Assembly (NCBI GenBank): GCA_903902745.1
Contig: CAIUWA010000033.1
Coordinates: forward strand, 1-37,458
Source: an uncultured Opitutia bacterium
GTDB taxonomy: Bacteria > Verrucomicrobiota > Verrucomicrobiia > Opitutales > Opitutaceae
Reading direction: 5' to 3'
Length of the DNA: 37,458 bases
How positions within the stretch are numbered: the stretch's first letter is position 1; each line of letters begins with the position of its first letter. The notes beneath the pieces were generated by a model that ran no database searches, was not told the origin of the DNA, and was given only the letters and a program-made list of their open reading frames with translations. The position numbers and the translations under genes were made by a program. Positions 1-8,560 of the stretch are shown in pieces.

Positions 1-1
1 C

Positions 2-406
2 GTGATGATGTGGCCCGTTTATCAGAAGCCCGCCCAACCGCTTTTCCCCCGCGGGAAATTCCTCGGCTTCGTCCAAGGCGTTTTCCGGATCGGCGAGATG
101 TTCGAGCAGACGCAAAAACGTGAGCCCACCTCCACCCTGGATACGCTTTACCTGGACCGGTCCGCCACCACCCCCGCCGCGCATGTGCTTCACTATCGTC
201 CCAGCGATAGCACCGCGCTCAAGGGGTCCGTCCCCACGGAGGCGGAGTTCCGCGCCGGATCCTATCGGGAGCACGTCATCGCCATCGGCGGGCGCGAATG
301 GCTCGTGCTCTACCGGCCCAGCGCCGCCTGGCTGGAGTCGCAAACTACCCCCCTGCCCCTTGTGCGCTTCTGTGGAGGCCTGGCCATCACCGGGCTGCTG
401 GCCTAG
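2..406 (+). pseudogene. CHASE sensor-domain fragment of a broken hybrid histidine kinase (5' end outside window)
   Basis: The frame is open from the window edge, so the gene begins upstream. The visible 134 residues start with PVYQ and contain GFVQGVFRIGEMF, the typical C-terminal half of an extracytoplasmic CHASE ligand-sensing domain. A hydrophobic stretch (LVRFCGGLAITGLLA) then begins the second transmembrane helix. A TAG codon at 404-406 interrupts this helix; the next codons in the same frame (LVHVLMRRNAIVQ) read as its continuation into the cytoplasm. Frame, order and spacing show that this piece and the kinase at 410 were one gene. Either the gene is decaying or the stop is an assembly error. 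As it stands, the sensor would be cut off from its kinase. Confidence 0.75.
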
Positions 407-409
407 CTC

Positions 410-1630
410 GTGCACGTGCTGATGCGCCGCAACGCCATCGTCCAGGCCCTTGTCACTGAACGCACGGCCGAACTCACCGAGAGCCGGCGCCAGACCGAGA
501 ACCTGCTCTCCCAGTTGCCGGGCATGGCCTTTCGCTGTTTGGCCGATGAAAAGTTGACTCCGCTCTACATCAGTTCGGGTGTGCTGGAACTGACCGGCTA
601 CGGGCCCGATGACTTCCTGTCCGGCCGCATCTGCTATGAAGACCTGATGGATCAGGATGACCGCCCGATCGTCAACAGCACGACCCTCCATGCCGTAGCG
701 CTGCGCCAGCCGTTTGAAATCGAGTACCGCCTGCGCCATCGCGACGGGGGCGTGAAGTGGGTGCTCGACCGCGGCGCCGGCGTGTTCGCGGCGGATGGGC
801 GCCTGCAGTTCATCGAGGGCCTCGCGGTCGACATCACCCAGCGCAAGCGCGGCGAGGCCGACCGGATCGCCCTCGAGCGCAAGCTGCTCGAAAGCCAGAA
901 GCTCGAGAGCCTCGGCGTGCTCGCGGGCGGCATCGCGCATGACTTCAACAATCTCCTCACGACCATCATGGGCAATGCCAGTCTCGCCCGGCTCGAGCTC
1001 GGCGACTCCTCCCCCATCCAAAAAAATCTCCGCCAGATCGAAACGACATCGCTCCGCGCCGCCGAGCTGTGCCAGCAGATGCTCGCCTACTCGGGCAAGA
1101 GCCGTTTTGTGGTGGAGCGAATCGACCTCAGCACTCTTGTCGAGGGCACCCTGCCCCTGCTCCAGCTCTCCCTGAGCCACCACGCCGCGTTCCAACTCGA
1201 CCTCGCCCGCCATCTGCCGCCCGTCATGGCCGACGCCACGCAACTGCGCCAGATCATCATGAACCTCGTCATGAATGCCTCGGAGGCGATGGGGGAAAAG
1301 GAGGGCGACATTGAGCTCGCCACCGGTCTCCGGCACTTCGGCCGGGGCCTGCTGGCCACGGCGGTCAATGGCGCCGAGCTGCCGGAGGGCAACTATGTCT
1401 TCCTGCGGGTCGCCGACCGCGGCTGCGGCATGTCGGCCGAGACCCTGGCACGCATCTTTGATCCGTTCTTCACGACCAAGTTCGCCGGCCGCGGCCTCGG
1501 CCTCGCGGCCGTGCTCGGCATCGTGCGCAGCCATCAGGGCGCCCTGCATGTGGAGAGCGAACCGGGCCGCGGCACCACCTTCACGCTCCTGCTGCCGCCT
1601 ACCGATGGCGTGATCGCGATGGCGGCCGAA
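410..1630 (+). pseudogene. PAS-HisKA-HATPase histidine kinase core, same frame as the CHASE fragment
   Basis: This is the cytoplasmic part of the sensor kinase. A short coiled linker (TERTAELTESRRQTENLL) leads into a PAS fold with PAC ending (about residues 30-148, closing with GLAVDITQRKRGEA). The HisKA H-box follows (GGIAHDFNNLL, phospho-acceptor H177 counting from 410). The ATPase has an N-box (IIMNLVMNASEAM), G1 (DRGCGM), an F-box (FDPFFTTK) and G2 (GRGLGLAAV). This is the HisKA arrangement common in hybrid kinases. The reading frame itself runs on to 1825, but after about residue 407 the translation is low-complexity and meaningless; the true continuation lies in another frame from 1636. 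A GTG at 410 could in principle start a soluble kinase, but I see no ribosome site. Confidence 0.75.
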
Positions 1631-1635
1631 AACCG

Positions 1636-2043
1636 GTGTCTGCCGTGCCCTGGCGCCACACCGGCACTGTCCTGGTCGTCGACGACGAGGCCGGCGTGCG
1701 GGAAATCGCCCTGCAGATTCTCGAAAAAATCGGCTTCACCGTCATCCTCGCTTCCGACGGGCACGAGGCGTTCGCCCACTTTGAGCGCGACCCGGCCCGC
1801 TACGACCTCGTGCTCCTTGACCTGACGATGCCCGGGCTGAGCGGGGATGAGATTTTGCGGCGGCTGCGTGCGCGCCGGCCGGATTTGCGGGTGCTGTTGA
1901 TGAGCGGCTACGCCGAAAGCGAGGCCATGACCAAGCTCACGGGCGACTCCGCCGCCGGATTTTTGCAGAAGCCATTTACGGTTGAAACCCTGACCGACAA
2001 GTTGCGCGCCGCCTTCGAGGATCCGGCGAATACAGGCCAGTGA
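1636..2043 (+). pseudogene. Receiver (REC) domain, frameshifted C-terminus of the hybrid kinase
   Basis: A complete receiver domain: VLVVDDEAGVRE holds the acidic pocket, LVLLDLTMPGLSG the phospho-acceptor D62 (counting from the GTG at 1636), LLMSGYAE the switch Ser, and FLQKPF the conserved Lys. In hybrid kinases of this type the REC follows the ATPase domain after a short linker. Here the two are in different frames; the switch falls in the sequence around 1628-1634 (cgaaaacc). One extra A in the A4 run would join the kinase and the receiver into one frame. It could be translated separately from the GTG at 1636, but no ribosome site is visible. A lost base in a gene that also carries a stop fits decay or assembly error. 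Confidence 0.75.
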
Positions 2044-2252
2044 TCGAGGCGGGGCGGATTTCCCGTCCCATGGGCCCATCCCCCAGTTGGCGGATTTTGG
2101 CCACAGAATACACTGCTCGGCCCAGATCACGCAGGTGAGTAGCTGTGCCCTTTTCTGCAAACCGTGGCCAACCCGCTTCCGGGCGCAGTGCGCGGAACTT
2201 CCTTTTGCTCCTTGGCGTCGCCGCGGTAACGGTTTTTGTTCCAGCTTCTCCC

Positions 2253-3593
2253 GTGTCCACCACTGCCGCCCCTTCACCCGCCCCGCGTCCACTTTCACTC
2301 GGGGTGATTTTCCTCACACTCTACATCGACCTGATCGGGTTCTCGATTTTCTTTCCGCTCGGGCCCAAGCTGCTCGCCTACTACATCGCGCACGAGAGCC
2401 AGGGCGGCCTTTTCTCGGCCCTCATCGCGCAGCTTGAATCCCTCGCCCAGGCCGCACACGCGAGCCAGGCCGCCGTCGCCGCCCTCTTCGGCGGCGTCCT
2501 GGGCTCCGTCTATTCGCTGATGCAGTTTGTCTTTTCACCCGTCTGGGGCGCGCGCTCCGACCGCACCGGCCGCCGGCCCGTGCTGCTCGCCACGATCGCG
2601 GGCAACGCGGCCAGCTACCTCATCCTGGTTTTCAGCGGCTCGTTCACGCTGTTCCTGCTCAGCCGCATCCTCGGTGGCATCATGGGCGGCAACCTCTCCG
2701 TCGCCATCGCCGCAGTGTCCGATGTGACCACCCGCGAAAACCGCGCGAAGGGCATGGGCGTCGTCGGCGCCGCGTTCGGCCTCGGCTTCCTCACCGGCCC
2801 GGCGCTCGGCGGCATCACCTCCGGCATGAACCTGCTCGACCGCCACCCCGGCCTCGCCGCGTGGGGCGTACATCCGTTCAGCGTGCCGGCGCTCATCGCC
2901 TTCGGCCTCTGCCTCGTGAACCTGGTCTGGATCGTCCTGCGCTTCCGCGAGACACTCCCGCCCGAGCGGCGCGGTGCCGGCGTCACCCTGCGCGAGCGCA
3001 ATCCGCTCCACGCGCTGTTCCTGCTGCCCGACGCCACCATCCGCCGTACCAACATCGTCGGGTTCCTGATCGTGTTTTCCTTCTGCTTCTTCGAGACGAC
3101 CATCAGCTTCTTCACCGCCGACGAGCTCGGCTATGATCCGCACCAGTTGACGTGGGTCTTCGTCTTCCTCGGCACCGTGTCGATCATGACGCAGGGCTTC
3201 CTGGTGCGCCGCGTGGTGAAGGCGCTCGGCGAGAAGGCCATGGCCCTGCTGGGTGTCTGCCTCCTGGCGGTCGGTCTGGTTTCGCTCGGCCTGAGCGTGG
3301 GCGTGGCCCGTTCCGCTCCCCTGATGTATGGTGCCCTGGTCTTTTGCGCCCTCGGCTCCGGCTTCGCCAATGTCGGCTTCTCCGCGCTGATTTCGCTCTA
3401 CGCCTCGGCCGAGGAACAGGGCAAGGTCACCGGCATCTACCGCTCGCTGGGTTTCCTCGCCCGCGCCGCGAGCCCCGCCGTTGCCGGCTTCCTTTACTTC
3501 CGCCTTCACGGCGCCTGGACCTACGGCATCGCCGGCACGCTCCTCCTCGTCCCCCTCGCCCTCGGCCTCTCCCTGCCCAAGCCGGTCAAATGA
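2253..3593 (+). CDS. MFS transporter, TetA-like drug/proton antiporter type
   Basis: A 446-residue inner-membrane transporter of the major facilitator superfamily, probably a 12-helix proton-driven exporter. LGVIFLTLYIDLIGFSIFFPLGP is the usual first helix of DHA1/TetA-type carriers. Motif A is present in the loop between helices 2 and 3 (SPVWGARSDRTGRRPVLL), followed by GRILGG-like helix 4 residues (SRILGGIMGGN) and GFLTGPALGG in helix 5. I chose the GTG at 2253 because the protein then starts with a short Pro/Ala-rich tail before helix 1; the same frame is open from a GTG at 2145, which would add a further hydrophobic segment. Its stop overlaps the ATG of the next gene (ATGA at 3590-3593), so the two are probably co-translated. 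The substrate cannot be read from the sequence. Confidence 0.85.
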   Translation: MSTTAAPSPAPRPLSLGVIFLTLYIDLIGFSIFFPLGPKLLAYYIAHESQGGLFSALIAQLESLAQAAHASQAAVAALFGGVLGSVYSLMQFVFSPVWGARSDRTGRRPVLLATIAGNAASYLILVFSGSFTLFLLSRILGGIMGGNLSVAIAAVSDVTTRENRAKGMGVVGAAFGLGFLTGPALGGITSGMNLLDRHPGLAAWGVHPFSVPALIAFGLCLVNLVWIVLRFRETLPPERRGAGVTLRERNPLHALFLLPDATIRRTNIVGFLIVFSFCFFETTISFFTADELGYDPHQLTWVFVFLGTVSIMTQGFLVRRVVKALGEKAMALLGVCLLAVGLVSLGLSVGVARSAPLMYGALVFCALGSGFANVGFSALISLYASAEEQGKVTGIYRSLGFLARAASPAVAGFLYFRLHGAWTYGIAGTLLLVPLALGLSLPKPVK

Positions 3594-4939
3594 ATCCTGA
3601 GGACCGAGGACCGAGGACAGAGGACCGAGACCGGAGATCGGAACCCAATCCGCCTGGCCGGCCATCTGTCCTCCGTTTTCTGCTCTCTGCTTTCCGTCCT
3701 CCGTCATCCGGCGTCCGGTATCTGGCGTCGGGCGTCCGTCCTCTGTCCTCCGTCCTCTGCCTGCCCGCCATAGCCCTGGCGACGGCGGGTCTCCTGAGCC
3801 AGACCGGCTGCCTCTCCCCCCGCCACGAGGCCCTCCGCCCGGGCCGGACCACGCTCGGCACGCCGCTGGTCGTGCTCCCCGCCCAGAATTACGGCGACTG
3901 CCTCGTCGTCGAGGTGAAGTGGGATCGCTACGGGCCCTACCGTTTCCTCATCGACACCAATTCCTCGGTCACGCTCGTTTCGCCCGACCTCGCGAAGCGC
4001 TACGCCGTGAAGAACGCCCCGCCGCCCTTCAACGCCCCGCAGGTCCACGTCCAGTCCGCCGAGGGCGGCACCGTTCTCCTTGCCGCCACCACGCTGCGCC
4101 GGCTGGAACTCGGCGAGGCGCGCTTCGACGACGTCCCGGCGCTCATCTATGACTGCGCCGCGCTTTCGGCCCACTTTGGCGTGAAGATCGACGGCATCCT
4201 CGGCTTCCCGCTCTTCCGCGAAACGCTGCTGACCCTCGACTATCCGCGCACCCGCGTGCTGCTCAAACCCGTCGCCCCCGCCCCGCTGCTGCCCGGCACG
4301 ACCATTCCGTTCAACAACGACAGCAGGACGCCGCTCATTCCCATCCGCCTGGGCGATACGACTTTCATCGCCCTGATCGACTCGGGCAGCACCGCGGCCC
4401 TCAGCCTCAACCCCGTCGGCCTGCAGCCGGTCTTCGCCGCCGGCCCCCGGCCCGGCCCCATCGTCAGCACGCTCAGCGGCGACCATGCGTCCCGGGTCGG
4501 CCGGCTCGCCGACACCCTCATGATCGGCGGCTATGCGCTGCCCCGCCCGCTCGTCGAGGTCACCGACGAGCTTTCCTCGATCGGCGGCGAGGTGCTGATG
4601 AACTTCACCGTGACCTTCGACCAGGAGCGGGGCCAGGTGACGTTTTACCGCGAGAGCCCCGCGACGGTCACCTTTGAGCCGCGCCGCAGCACGGGTGTGA
4701 GCTTCAGCAAGACCCCGGTCTACTGGCGCGTCGTGGGCGTGGTGCCCGATTCACCCGCCACCGCCGCTCACATCCAGCCGGGCGACCTCGTCACGCGCAT
4801 CAACGGCGAGCCAGTCGTCCAGTGGGACCTGCGTCGCTTCGAGGAACTCGTCGCCACCGCGCGTACCCTCACCTTCACCTTCCTCAACGGCACCCAGGAG
4901 CACAACACGACCCTGCCCGTGTTCGATCTGGTGCCGTGA
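3590..4939 (+). CDS. Lipoprotein retropepsin-like aspartyl protease with C-terminal PDZ domain
   Basis: A 449-residue predicted envelope protease. Two pepsin/retropepsin-like lobes are visible: the first has FLIDTN (D122) followed later by GILGFPLF, the second has ALIDSG (D264). A PDZ fold follows at about residues 365-440 (VVPDSPATAAHIQPGDLVTRINGEP). The first active-site triad reads DTN rather than DTG, so that lobe may be altered. A hydrophobic stretch ends in TGC at C74, a plausible though non-canonical lipidation Cys. The only ATG is at 3590, overlapping the MFS stop; it gives a signal peptide with an implausibly long, charged leader, because residues 2-70 are encoded by a dispersed intergenic inverted repeat. 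The true start may be a non-ATG codon inside the repeat. Expected location: periplasm, membrane-anchored. Confidence 0.75.
   Translation: MNPEDRGPRTEDRDRRSEPNPPGRPSVLRFLLSAFRPPSSGVRYLASGVRPLSSVLCLPAIALATAGLLSQTGCLSPRHEALRPGRTTLGTPLVVLPAQNYGDCLVVEVKWDRYGPYRFLIDTNSSVTLVSPDLAKRYAVKNAPPPFNAPQVHVQSAEGGTVLLAATTLRRLELGEARFDDVPALIYDCAALSAHFGVKIDGILGFPLFRETLLTLDYPRTRVLLKPVAPAPLLPGTTIPFNNDSRTPLIPIRLGDTTFIALIDSGSTAALSLNPVGLQPVFAAGPRPGPIVSTLSGDHASRVGRLADTLMIGGYALPRPLVEVTDELSSIGGEVLMNFTVTFDQERGQVTFYRESPATVTFEPRRSTGVSFSKTPVYWRVVGVVPDSPATAAHIQPGDLVTRINGEPVVQWDLRRFEELVATARTLTFTFLNGTQEHNTTLPVFDLVP
3595..3791. repeat. Long imperfect inverted repeat, GAGGACNG vocabulary, plus a CCGCC/GGCGG palindrome
   Basis: Starts two bases after the MFS stop. 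The left arm (about 3598-3635) is built from repeated gaggaccg/gaggacag units. The right arm (about 3736-3760) is the complement type, gtcctctgtcctccgtcctc. It is followed by a compact palindromic unit at 3758-3791 (cctgcccgccatagccctgg...). The same units recur at 16712-16940 and 18161-18275. Here the repeat is inside the open frame of the downstream protease and encodes its signal-peptide region. Confidence 0.8.
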
Positions 4940-4940
4940 A

Positions 4941-5024
4941 GTGAAGTCGAGTGTCCAGAGCCAGGAGTCGAGAGCTGATCCAGCCTCTGGACGCTCAGCT
5001 TTCAGTTCTCAGCATTTCAGCTTT
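4941..5024. repeat. Inverted repeat between convergent genes
   Basis: Sits between the stop codons of the protease gene (plus) and rsmB (minus). GTCCAGAG at 4953-4960 pairs with CTCTGGAC at 4985-4992; the rest is a run of tcagctttcag/tttcagc units up to the rsmB stop. It could end transcription or protect RNA 3' ends in both directions, but there is no clean stem followed by a T-run. Confidence 0.6.
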
Positions 5025-6374
5025 TCAGCTTTTTCTGAGCAAGAACGCCCCCGCCCCGTCGTGCCCGCTTTCCCACGGGTAGCTGATCGTGCTCGCCTCC
5101 AGCTTGAACGGGCCGCCGGCCCGGCTTTCGAAAAACGCCTTCACCACCTGCGCGTTCTCCTCGGCGTCGATGCTGCACGTCGAATAAACGATTCGGCCGC
5201 CCGGCGCGACCAGCCGCGCCGCCGCGTGCAGCAGCGCCTGCTGCTGCTGCCCGTGCTTGTAGAAATCACGCTCCTGCAGCCGCCACTTCACGTCCACGCG
5301 ATGGCGCATCACGCCGCTGTTGGAACACGGCACGTCGAGCAGCACCGCCTCATATTCCGTGGGCAGGCGATGATCGTCGAACAGCTTGAATTCACCCGCC
5401 AGCAGGTCGCCCTGCACGAGCGCGACCTCCACGCCCTCCACCCGCGAGAGGTTTTGCTTGAGCCGGTCGATGCGCGGCCCGGGGAGATCGAGCGCGATCA
5501 CCCGCCCCGCACCCGCCGTGGTTCCGGCCGGAAGCCCCACTTTCATCGTGTCGGCGATCAGCAAACTTTTGCCGCCGGGCGCGGCACAGGCGTCGAGCAC
5601 CGTCTCGCCGGCCTTCGGTGCCAGCAGCTCCACCGCAAAACGCGTGCCCGGATCCTGCAGGTAAAGCCGGCCCGCCGTCAGCAGCGGCTCCACTTCACCC
5701 CAGCGGCCGGAAGGCACTTCAAAGTAGCCTGCCCAAGCCGTCGGTTTGAGCCAGTCCGGCGCCGCCGCCTTCGTGTCCCGCCAACGCGCATAGACGACCG
5801 CCGGCTGCTGGTTCCATTCGAGCAGCTTCCGCGTGGGCTCCGCGCCCAATTGCGTCAGCCACCGCCGCACCAGCCACTCGGGATGGGAAAAATATTCCGC
5901 CAGCACCGCGGCGTCCGCCACCTTCGGCGGCGCCGCTGCCGTCAACACGCCGGCCAGCTTGCGCACCACGGCATTGACCAGCTTCGCCTCGGCCGGGCTC
6001 GCCAGGTGCTTCGCCTGCTCCACCGCGTGATGCACGATCTTGGCGGCGCGGCCGTCGGCCGCTGGTTCCCCCAAGGCTTCGATCAACTCAAACCCCGCGA
6101 TGAACAGCACCGCCCGCGTCGCAAACCGCGGCGGATGCGTCATCAGCCGGCCCAGTGCGCCCTCAATCCGACCGAAATGTCGCACCACCCCGAACACGAG
6201 GTGCTGGCAGCGCGCCCGCTCGGCGCCGCCGAACCCGGGCGGCAGCGATTCGAAGAGCTCGTCCACGCGTTCCCGGCGGTCGAGCCAGCGCGTAATCAAG
6301 CGCGCCGCCGCCGTCCACCCGGTCAGGTTGGGTTTGCCCGCCTCCGCAGGTTTGACGGGGGCCGGTTCAGGCAT
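5025..6374 (-). CDS. rsmB: 16S rRNA (cytosine-C5)-methyltransferase RsmB family
   Basis: A 449-residue RNA m5C methyltransferase that would methylate a cytosine in 16S rRNA with SAM (position 967 in E. coli). An N-terminal NusB-like RNA-binding helical domain (about residues 20-145) precedes the Rossmann methyltransferase. SAM-binding motif I is DACAAPGGKS (261-270). The two catalytic cysteines are visible: DVPCSNSG (C350, motif IV) and YSTCSI (C400, motif VI, the expected nucleophile). Length and order match RsmB. I chose the ATG at 6374; the frame extends to a TTG at 6404. It is transcribed divergently from the GreA-family gene, with about 80 bases between them that must hold both promoters. 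Confidence 0.9.
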   Translation of the reverse strand: MPEPAPVKPAEAGKPNLTGWTAAARLITRWLDRRERVDELFESLPPGFGGAERARCQHLVFGVVRHFGRIEGALGRLMTHPPRFATRAVLFIAGFELIEALGEPAADGRAAKIVHHAVEQAKHLASPAEAKLVNAVVRKLAGVLTAAAPPKVADAAVLAEYFSHPEWLVRRWLTQLGAEPTRKLLEWNQQPAVVYARWRDTKAAAPDWLKPTAWAGYFEVPSGRWGEVEPLLTAGRLYLQDPGTRFAVELLAPKAGETVLDACAAPGGKSLLIADTMKVGLPAGTTAGAGRVIALDLPGPRIDRLKQNLSRVEGVEVALVQGDLLAGEFKLFDDHRLPTEYEAVLLDVPCSNSGVMRHRVDVKWRLQERDFYKHGQQQQALLHAAARLVAPGGRIVYSTCSIDAEENAQVVKAFFESRAGGPFKLEASTISYPWESGHDGAGAFLLRKS

Positions 6375-6456
6375 CGTGGGCCCCGGTGAAGCACTGTTTG
6401 ACAAGCTGAGTCATTGTCCGCTCAACTCTCCCGTTCAGGCCCTCACACACGCAATC

Positions 6457-8301
6457 ATGAATTCCGACGCCCTCTCCGCGCTCATCGCCAAAAACCCCTC
6501 CCTCAAGGCGGCCAAAGCCAAACTTGAGGCCATGGAGCCGGGCAGCTACGTGATCCACCGGAGCTGGGGCTTCGGCCACATCAAGAGCTACGACGACGCG
6601 TCCCAGAAGCTCATCATCGATTTCAAGGGAAAGAAGGCCCACCCCATGGATCCGGCTTTCTGCCTGACCACCATGGAGGTTCTCCCCGAGAAGCACTTGC
6701 TCGTGCGCAAGGAGACCGAGGGCAAGAAGATCGCCGAGCTCATCGCCGATGATCCCGTCCAACTCGTCGTCGAATCCCTCCAGGCCCATCCCAATCACGC
6801 CACCACCGCCATCGACCTCGAGATCACCCTCGCCCAGGTCGTCGGCGAGGAGAAGTTCAAGAAATGGTGGTCCACCGCCAAGAAGGCCATCGGCAAGGAC
6901 CCGCGCATCTCCGTCCCCGAGAAGAAGACCGAGCTCTATGTCCTCCGCGACGTCCCCGTCTCGGCCCAGGACGAGATCCTCGAGCAGTTCAACGGCACCC
7001 GCTCGGCCCGCCGCCGCATCCTCCTCGCCGAGGAGCTGCTCGACGCCGCCGACAAGAAGAACCTCAAGACCGACCTTTCCTCCATCCTCTCCGGCCTCGC
7101 CGACGCGGTGAAGGACAGCAACCAGATCGACGCCTCCGAGCGCCTCTACGGCGCCTCCGTCCGCGATGACCTCGCCAAGCTCCTCGGCAAGGACACCGTC
7201 TACGAGCCCAGCCAGGCCTCCCTCATCTCGAACATTCGCGATCTCCCCTCCATCGCCGAGAAGATCCCGGTGCAGTTCCAGAGCCGCTTCCTCGAGCTCG
7301 TCAAGGAGACGCACCCCATTGAGTACCGCGATATCGGCTTCACCCTGCTCAAGAGCAGCCAGGGCAAGTTCACCACCGAGTGCATCAACTTCCTCGTCGA
7401 GAATGGCCACGCCGACGAACTCGCCGCCACCCTCAAGCGCTGGCAGACCGAGCAGAATCTCCGCGCGCCCGTCCTCCTCTGGGTCGTCAAGAACCGCCAC
7501 TCGAAGAAATTCGCCAAGCTGCTCAACGACCTCATCACCCCGCGCCTGCTCAGCGCCATCTTCTTCGCCATCGATTACGAGGCCCTCCAGGCGTCCAGCG
7601 CGCGCCGCATCCCGCTCGGCGACATCCTCAGCGAGGACACCGACCTGATCTCCGACCTGCTCTCGACCGCCGACCCCGAGACCGCGCGCGATCTCGCCAA
7701 CACCCTCATGCTCAACCAGGGCTTCGAGGAACTCACCAAGAAGTCGCTGCTCGCCCGCTTCATCAAGATTTTCCCCGGCATCCAGTCCCTCGTCGCCGAG
7801 GCGGCCGACAGCAAGGAGGAGCAGCTGCTCGTCTCCCGCGAAAGCTTCGAGCGCAAGCGCACCGAGTACGAGTCCATCGTCTCGAAGAAGATCCCCGAGA
7901 ACTCCAAGGCCATCGCCACCGCCCGCGAGCACGGCGACCTCAAGGAAAACTCCGAGTACAAGATGGCCAAGCAGGACCAGCAGGTTCTCATGGCCCAGAA
8001 GTCCCAGCTCGAAAAGGACCTCGCCCGCGCCCGCGTCAACGACTTCAAGGAAGCGACCACCGACCAGGTCAGCGTCGGCACCATCGTCGAGGTCAAGGAC
8101 GTCAAGGGCGGCAAGACCACCCGCTACACCGTGCTCGGCGCGTGGGACAGCAACCCCGACGAGGGCGTCATTTCCTACAAGACCCCGCTCGGCCTCGCCT
8201 TCATGGGCCGCAAGCCCGGCGACCACGTCAAGGTGAAGCTCGGCTCCGGCGACGAAAACTACGAGATCACCAAGATCTCGCGCTACGTCGACGCGAAGTA
8301 A
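6457..8301 (+). CDS. Long GreA/GreB-domain transcription elongation protein with large N-terminal extension
   Basis: 614 residues, roughly four times the usual GreA. The last ~160 residues are GreA-like: a coiled coil with the tip motif AREHGDLKENSEYK (acidic D and E that coordinate Mg2+ in the RNA polymerase secondary channel to stimulate transcript cleavage), then an FKBP-like C-terminal domain (VSVGTIVEVKDV). The first ~450 residues are mostly helical and contain an early YVIHRSWGFGHI segment resembling a small barrel or Tudor-like start; I do not recognise the remainder. Large GreA fusions are known in chlamydiae, so this is probably the PVC form and may serve as the cell's GreA. The ATG at 6457 gives the best start. 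The gene is followed by a strong terminator. Confidence 0.85.
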   Translation: MNSDALSALIAKNPSLKAAKAKLEAMEPGSYVIHRSWGFGHIKSYDDASQKLIIDFKGKKAHPMDPAFCLTTMEVLPEKHLLVRKETEGKKIAELIADDPVQLVVESLQAHPNHATTAIDLEITLAQVVGEEKFKKWWSTAKKAIGKDPRISVPEKKTELYVLRDVPVSAQDEILEQFNGTRSARRRILLAEELLDAADKKNLKTDLSSILSGLADAVKDSNQIDASERLYGASVRDDLAKLLGKDTVYEPSQASLISNIRDLPSIAEKIPVQFQSRFLELVKETHPIEYRDIGFTLLKSSQGKFTTECINFLVENGHADELAATLKRWQTEQNLRAPVLLWVVKNRHSKKFAKLLNDLITPRLLSAIFFAIDYEALQASSARRIPLGDILSEDTDLISDLLSTADPETARDLANTLMLNQGFEELTKKSLLARFIKIFPGIQSLVAEAADSKEEQLLVSRESFERKRTEYESIVSKKIPENSKAIATAREHGDLKENSEYKMAKQDQQVLMAQKSQLEKDLARARVNDFKEATTDQVSVGTIVEVKDVKGGKTTRYTVLGAWDSNPDEGVISYKTPLGLAFMGRKPGDHVKVKLGSGDENYEITKISRYVDAK

Positions 8302-8327
8302 GCCAACCGGTCATCCTTCAGTTTCCA

Positions 8328-8359
8328 AACGCCGGGCCTCGCCCGGCGTTTTTGTTTTT
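8328..8359 (+). terminator. Rho-independent terminator of the long greA
   Basis: A perfect 10-bp stem (aacgccgggc / gcccggcgtt) with loop ctc, followed by tttgttttt, 26 bases after the greA-family stop. Confidence 0.9.
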
Positions 8360-8398
8360 GTGCAGGTCCCGCGATTCTGGCGAACCTCCCGATCCTTT

Positions 8399-8529
8399 GT
8401 TTCGCGCAGAGGCACGGAGGCGCAAAGCAATCAATCAAACCGGGGAACTGGAAGTACGTCCGATCCTTCCAGCCAAATCTATTAATTTCCCGTGCTCCCG
8501 CTTTGCGACTTTGCGCCTCTGCGCGAAAC
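8399..8529. repeat. Long inverted repeat, GTTTCGCGCA family, copy 1
   Basis: The left arm 8399-8428 begins gtttcgcgcagaggcacgg; the right arm 8500-8529 ends cctctgcgcgaaac. The 30-base arms match at 26 positions by my count, around a 71-base non-repetitive middle. It lies between the greA terminator and the LysE-type gene. Related copies occur at 12555-12674 and 27179-27268. Confidence 0.85.
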
Positions 8530-8560
8530 TGGATTGGATTGATTCGTCGCCGCTTCATCG

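Noticed and set aside
1622-1640. Programmed -1 frameshift joining kinase and receiver
   Set aside because: The site cgaaaaccgg is not a canonical X-XXY-YYZ slippery heptamer, and the same gene has an in-frame stop, which makes decay or assembly error more likely.
3152-3589. Upstream extension of the protease frame into the MFS gene
   Set aside because: The frame is open but gives Arg/Pro-rich sequence that shadows the transporter helices; the ATG at 3590 or a later start is used.
6367-8226. A 619-residue minus-strand open frame opposite the long greA
   Set aside because: Leu/Glu/Gly/Asp-rich shadow of strongly biased codons; no domain, and the plus strand carries clear GreA motifs.
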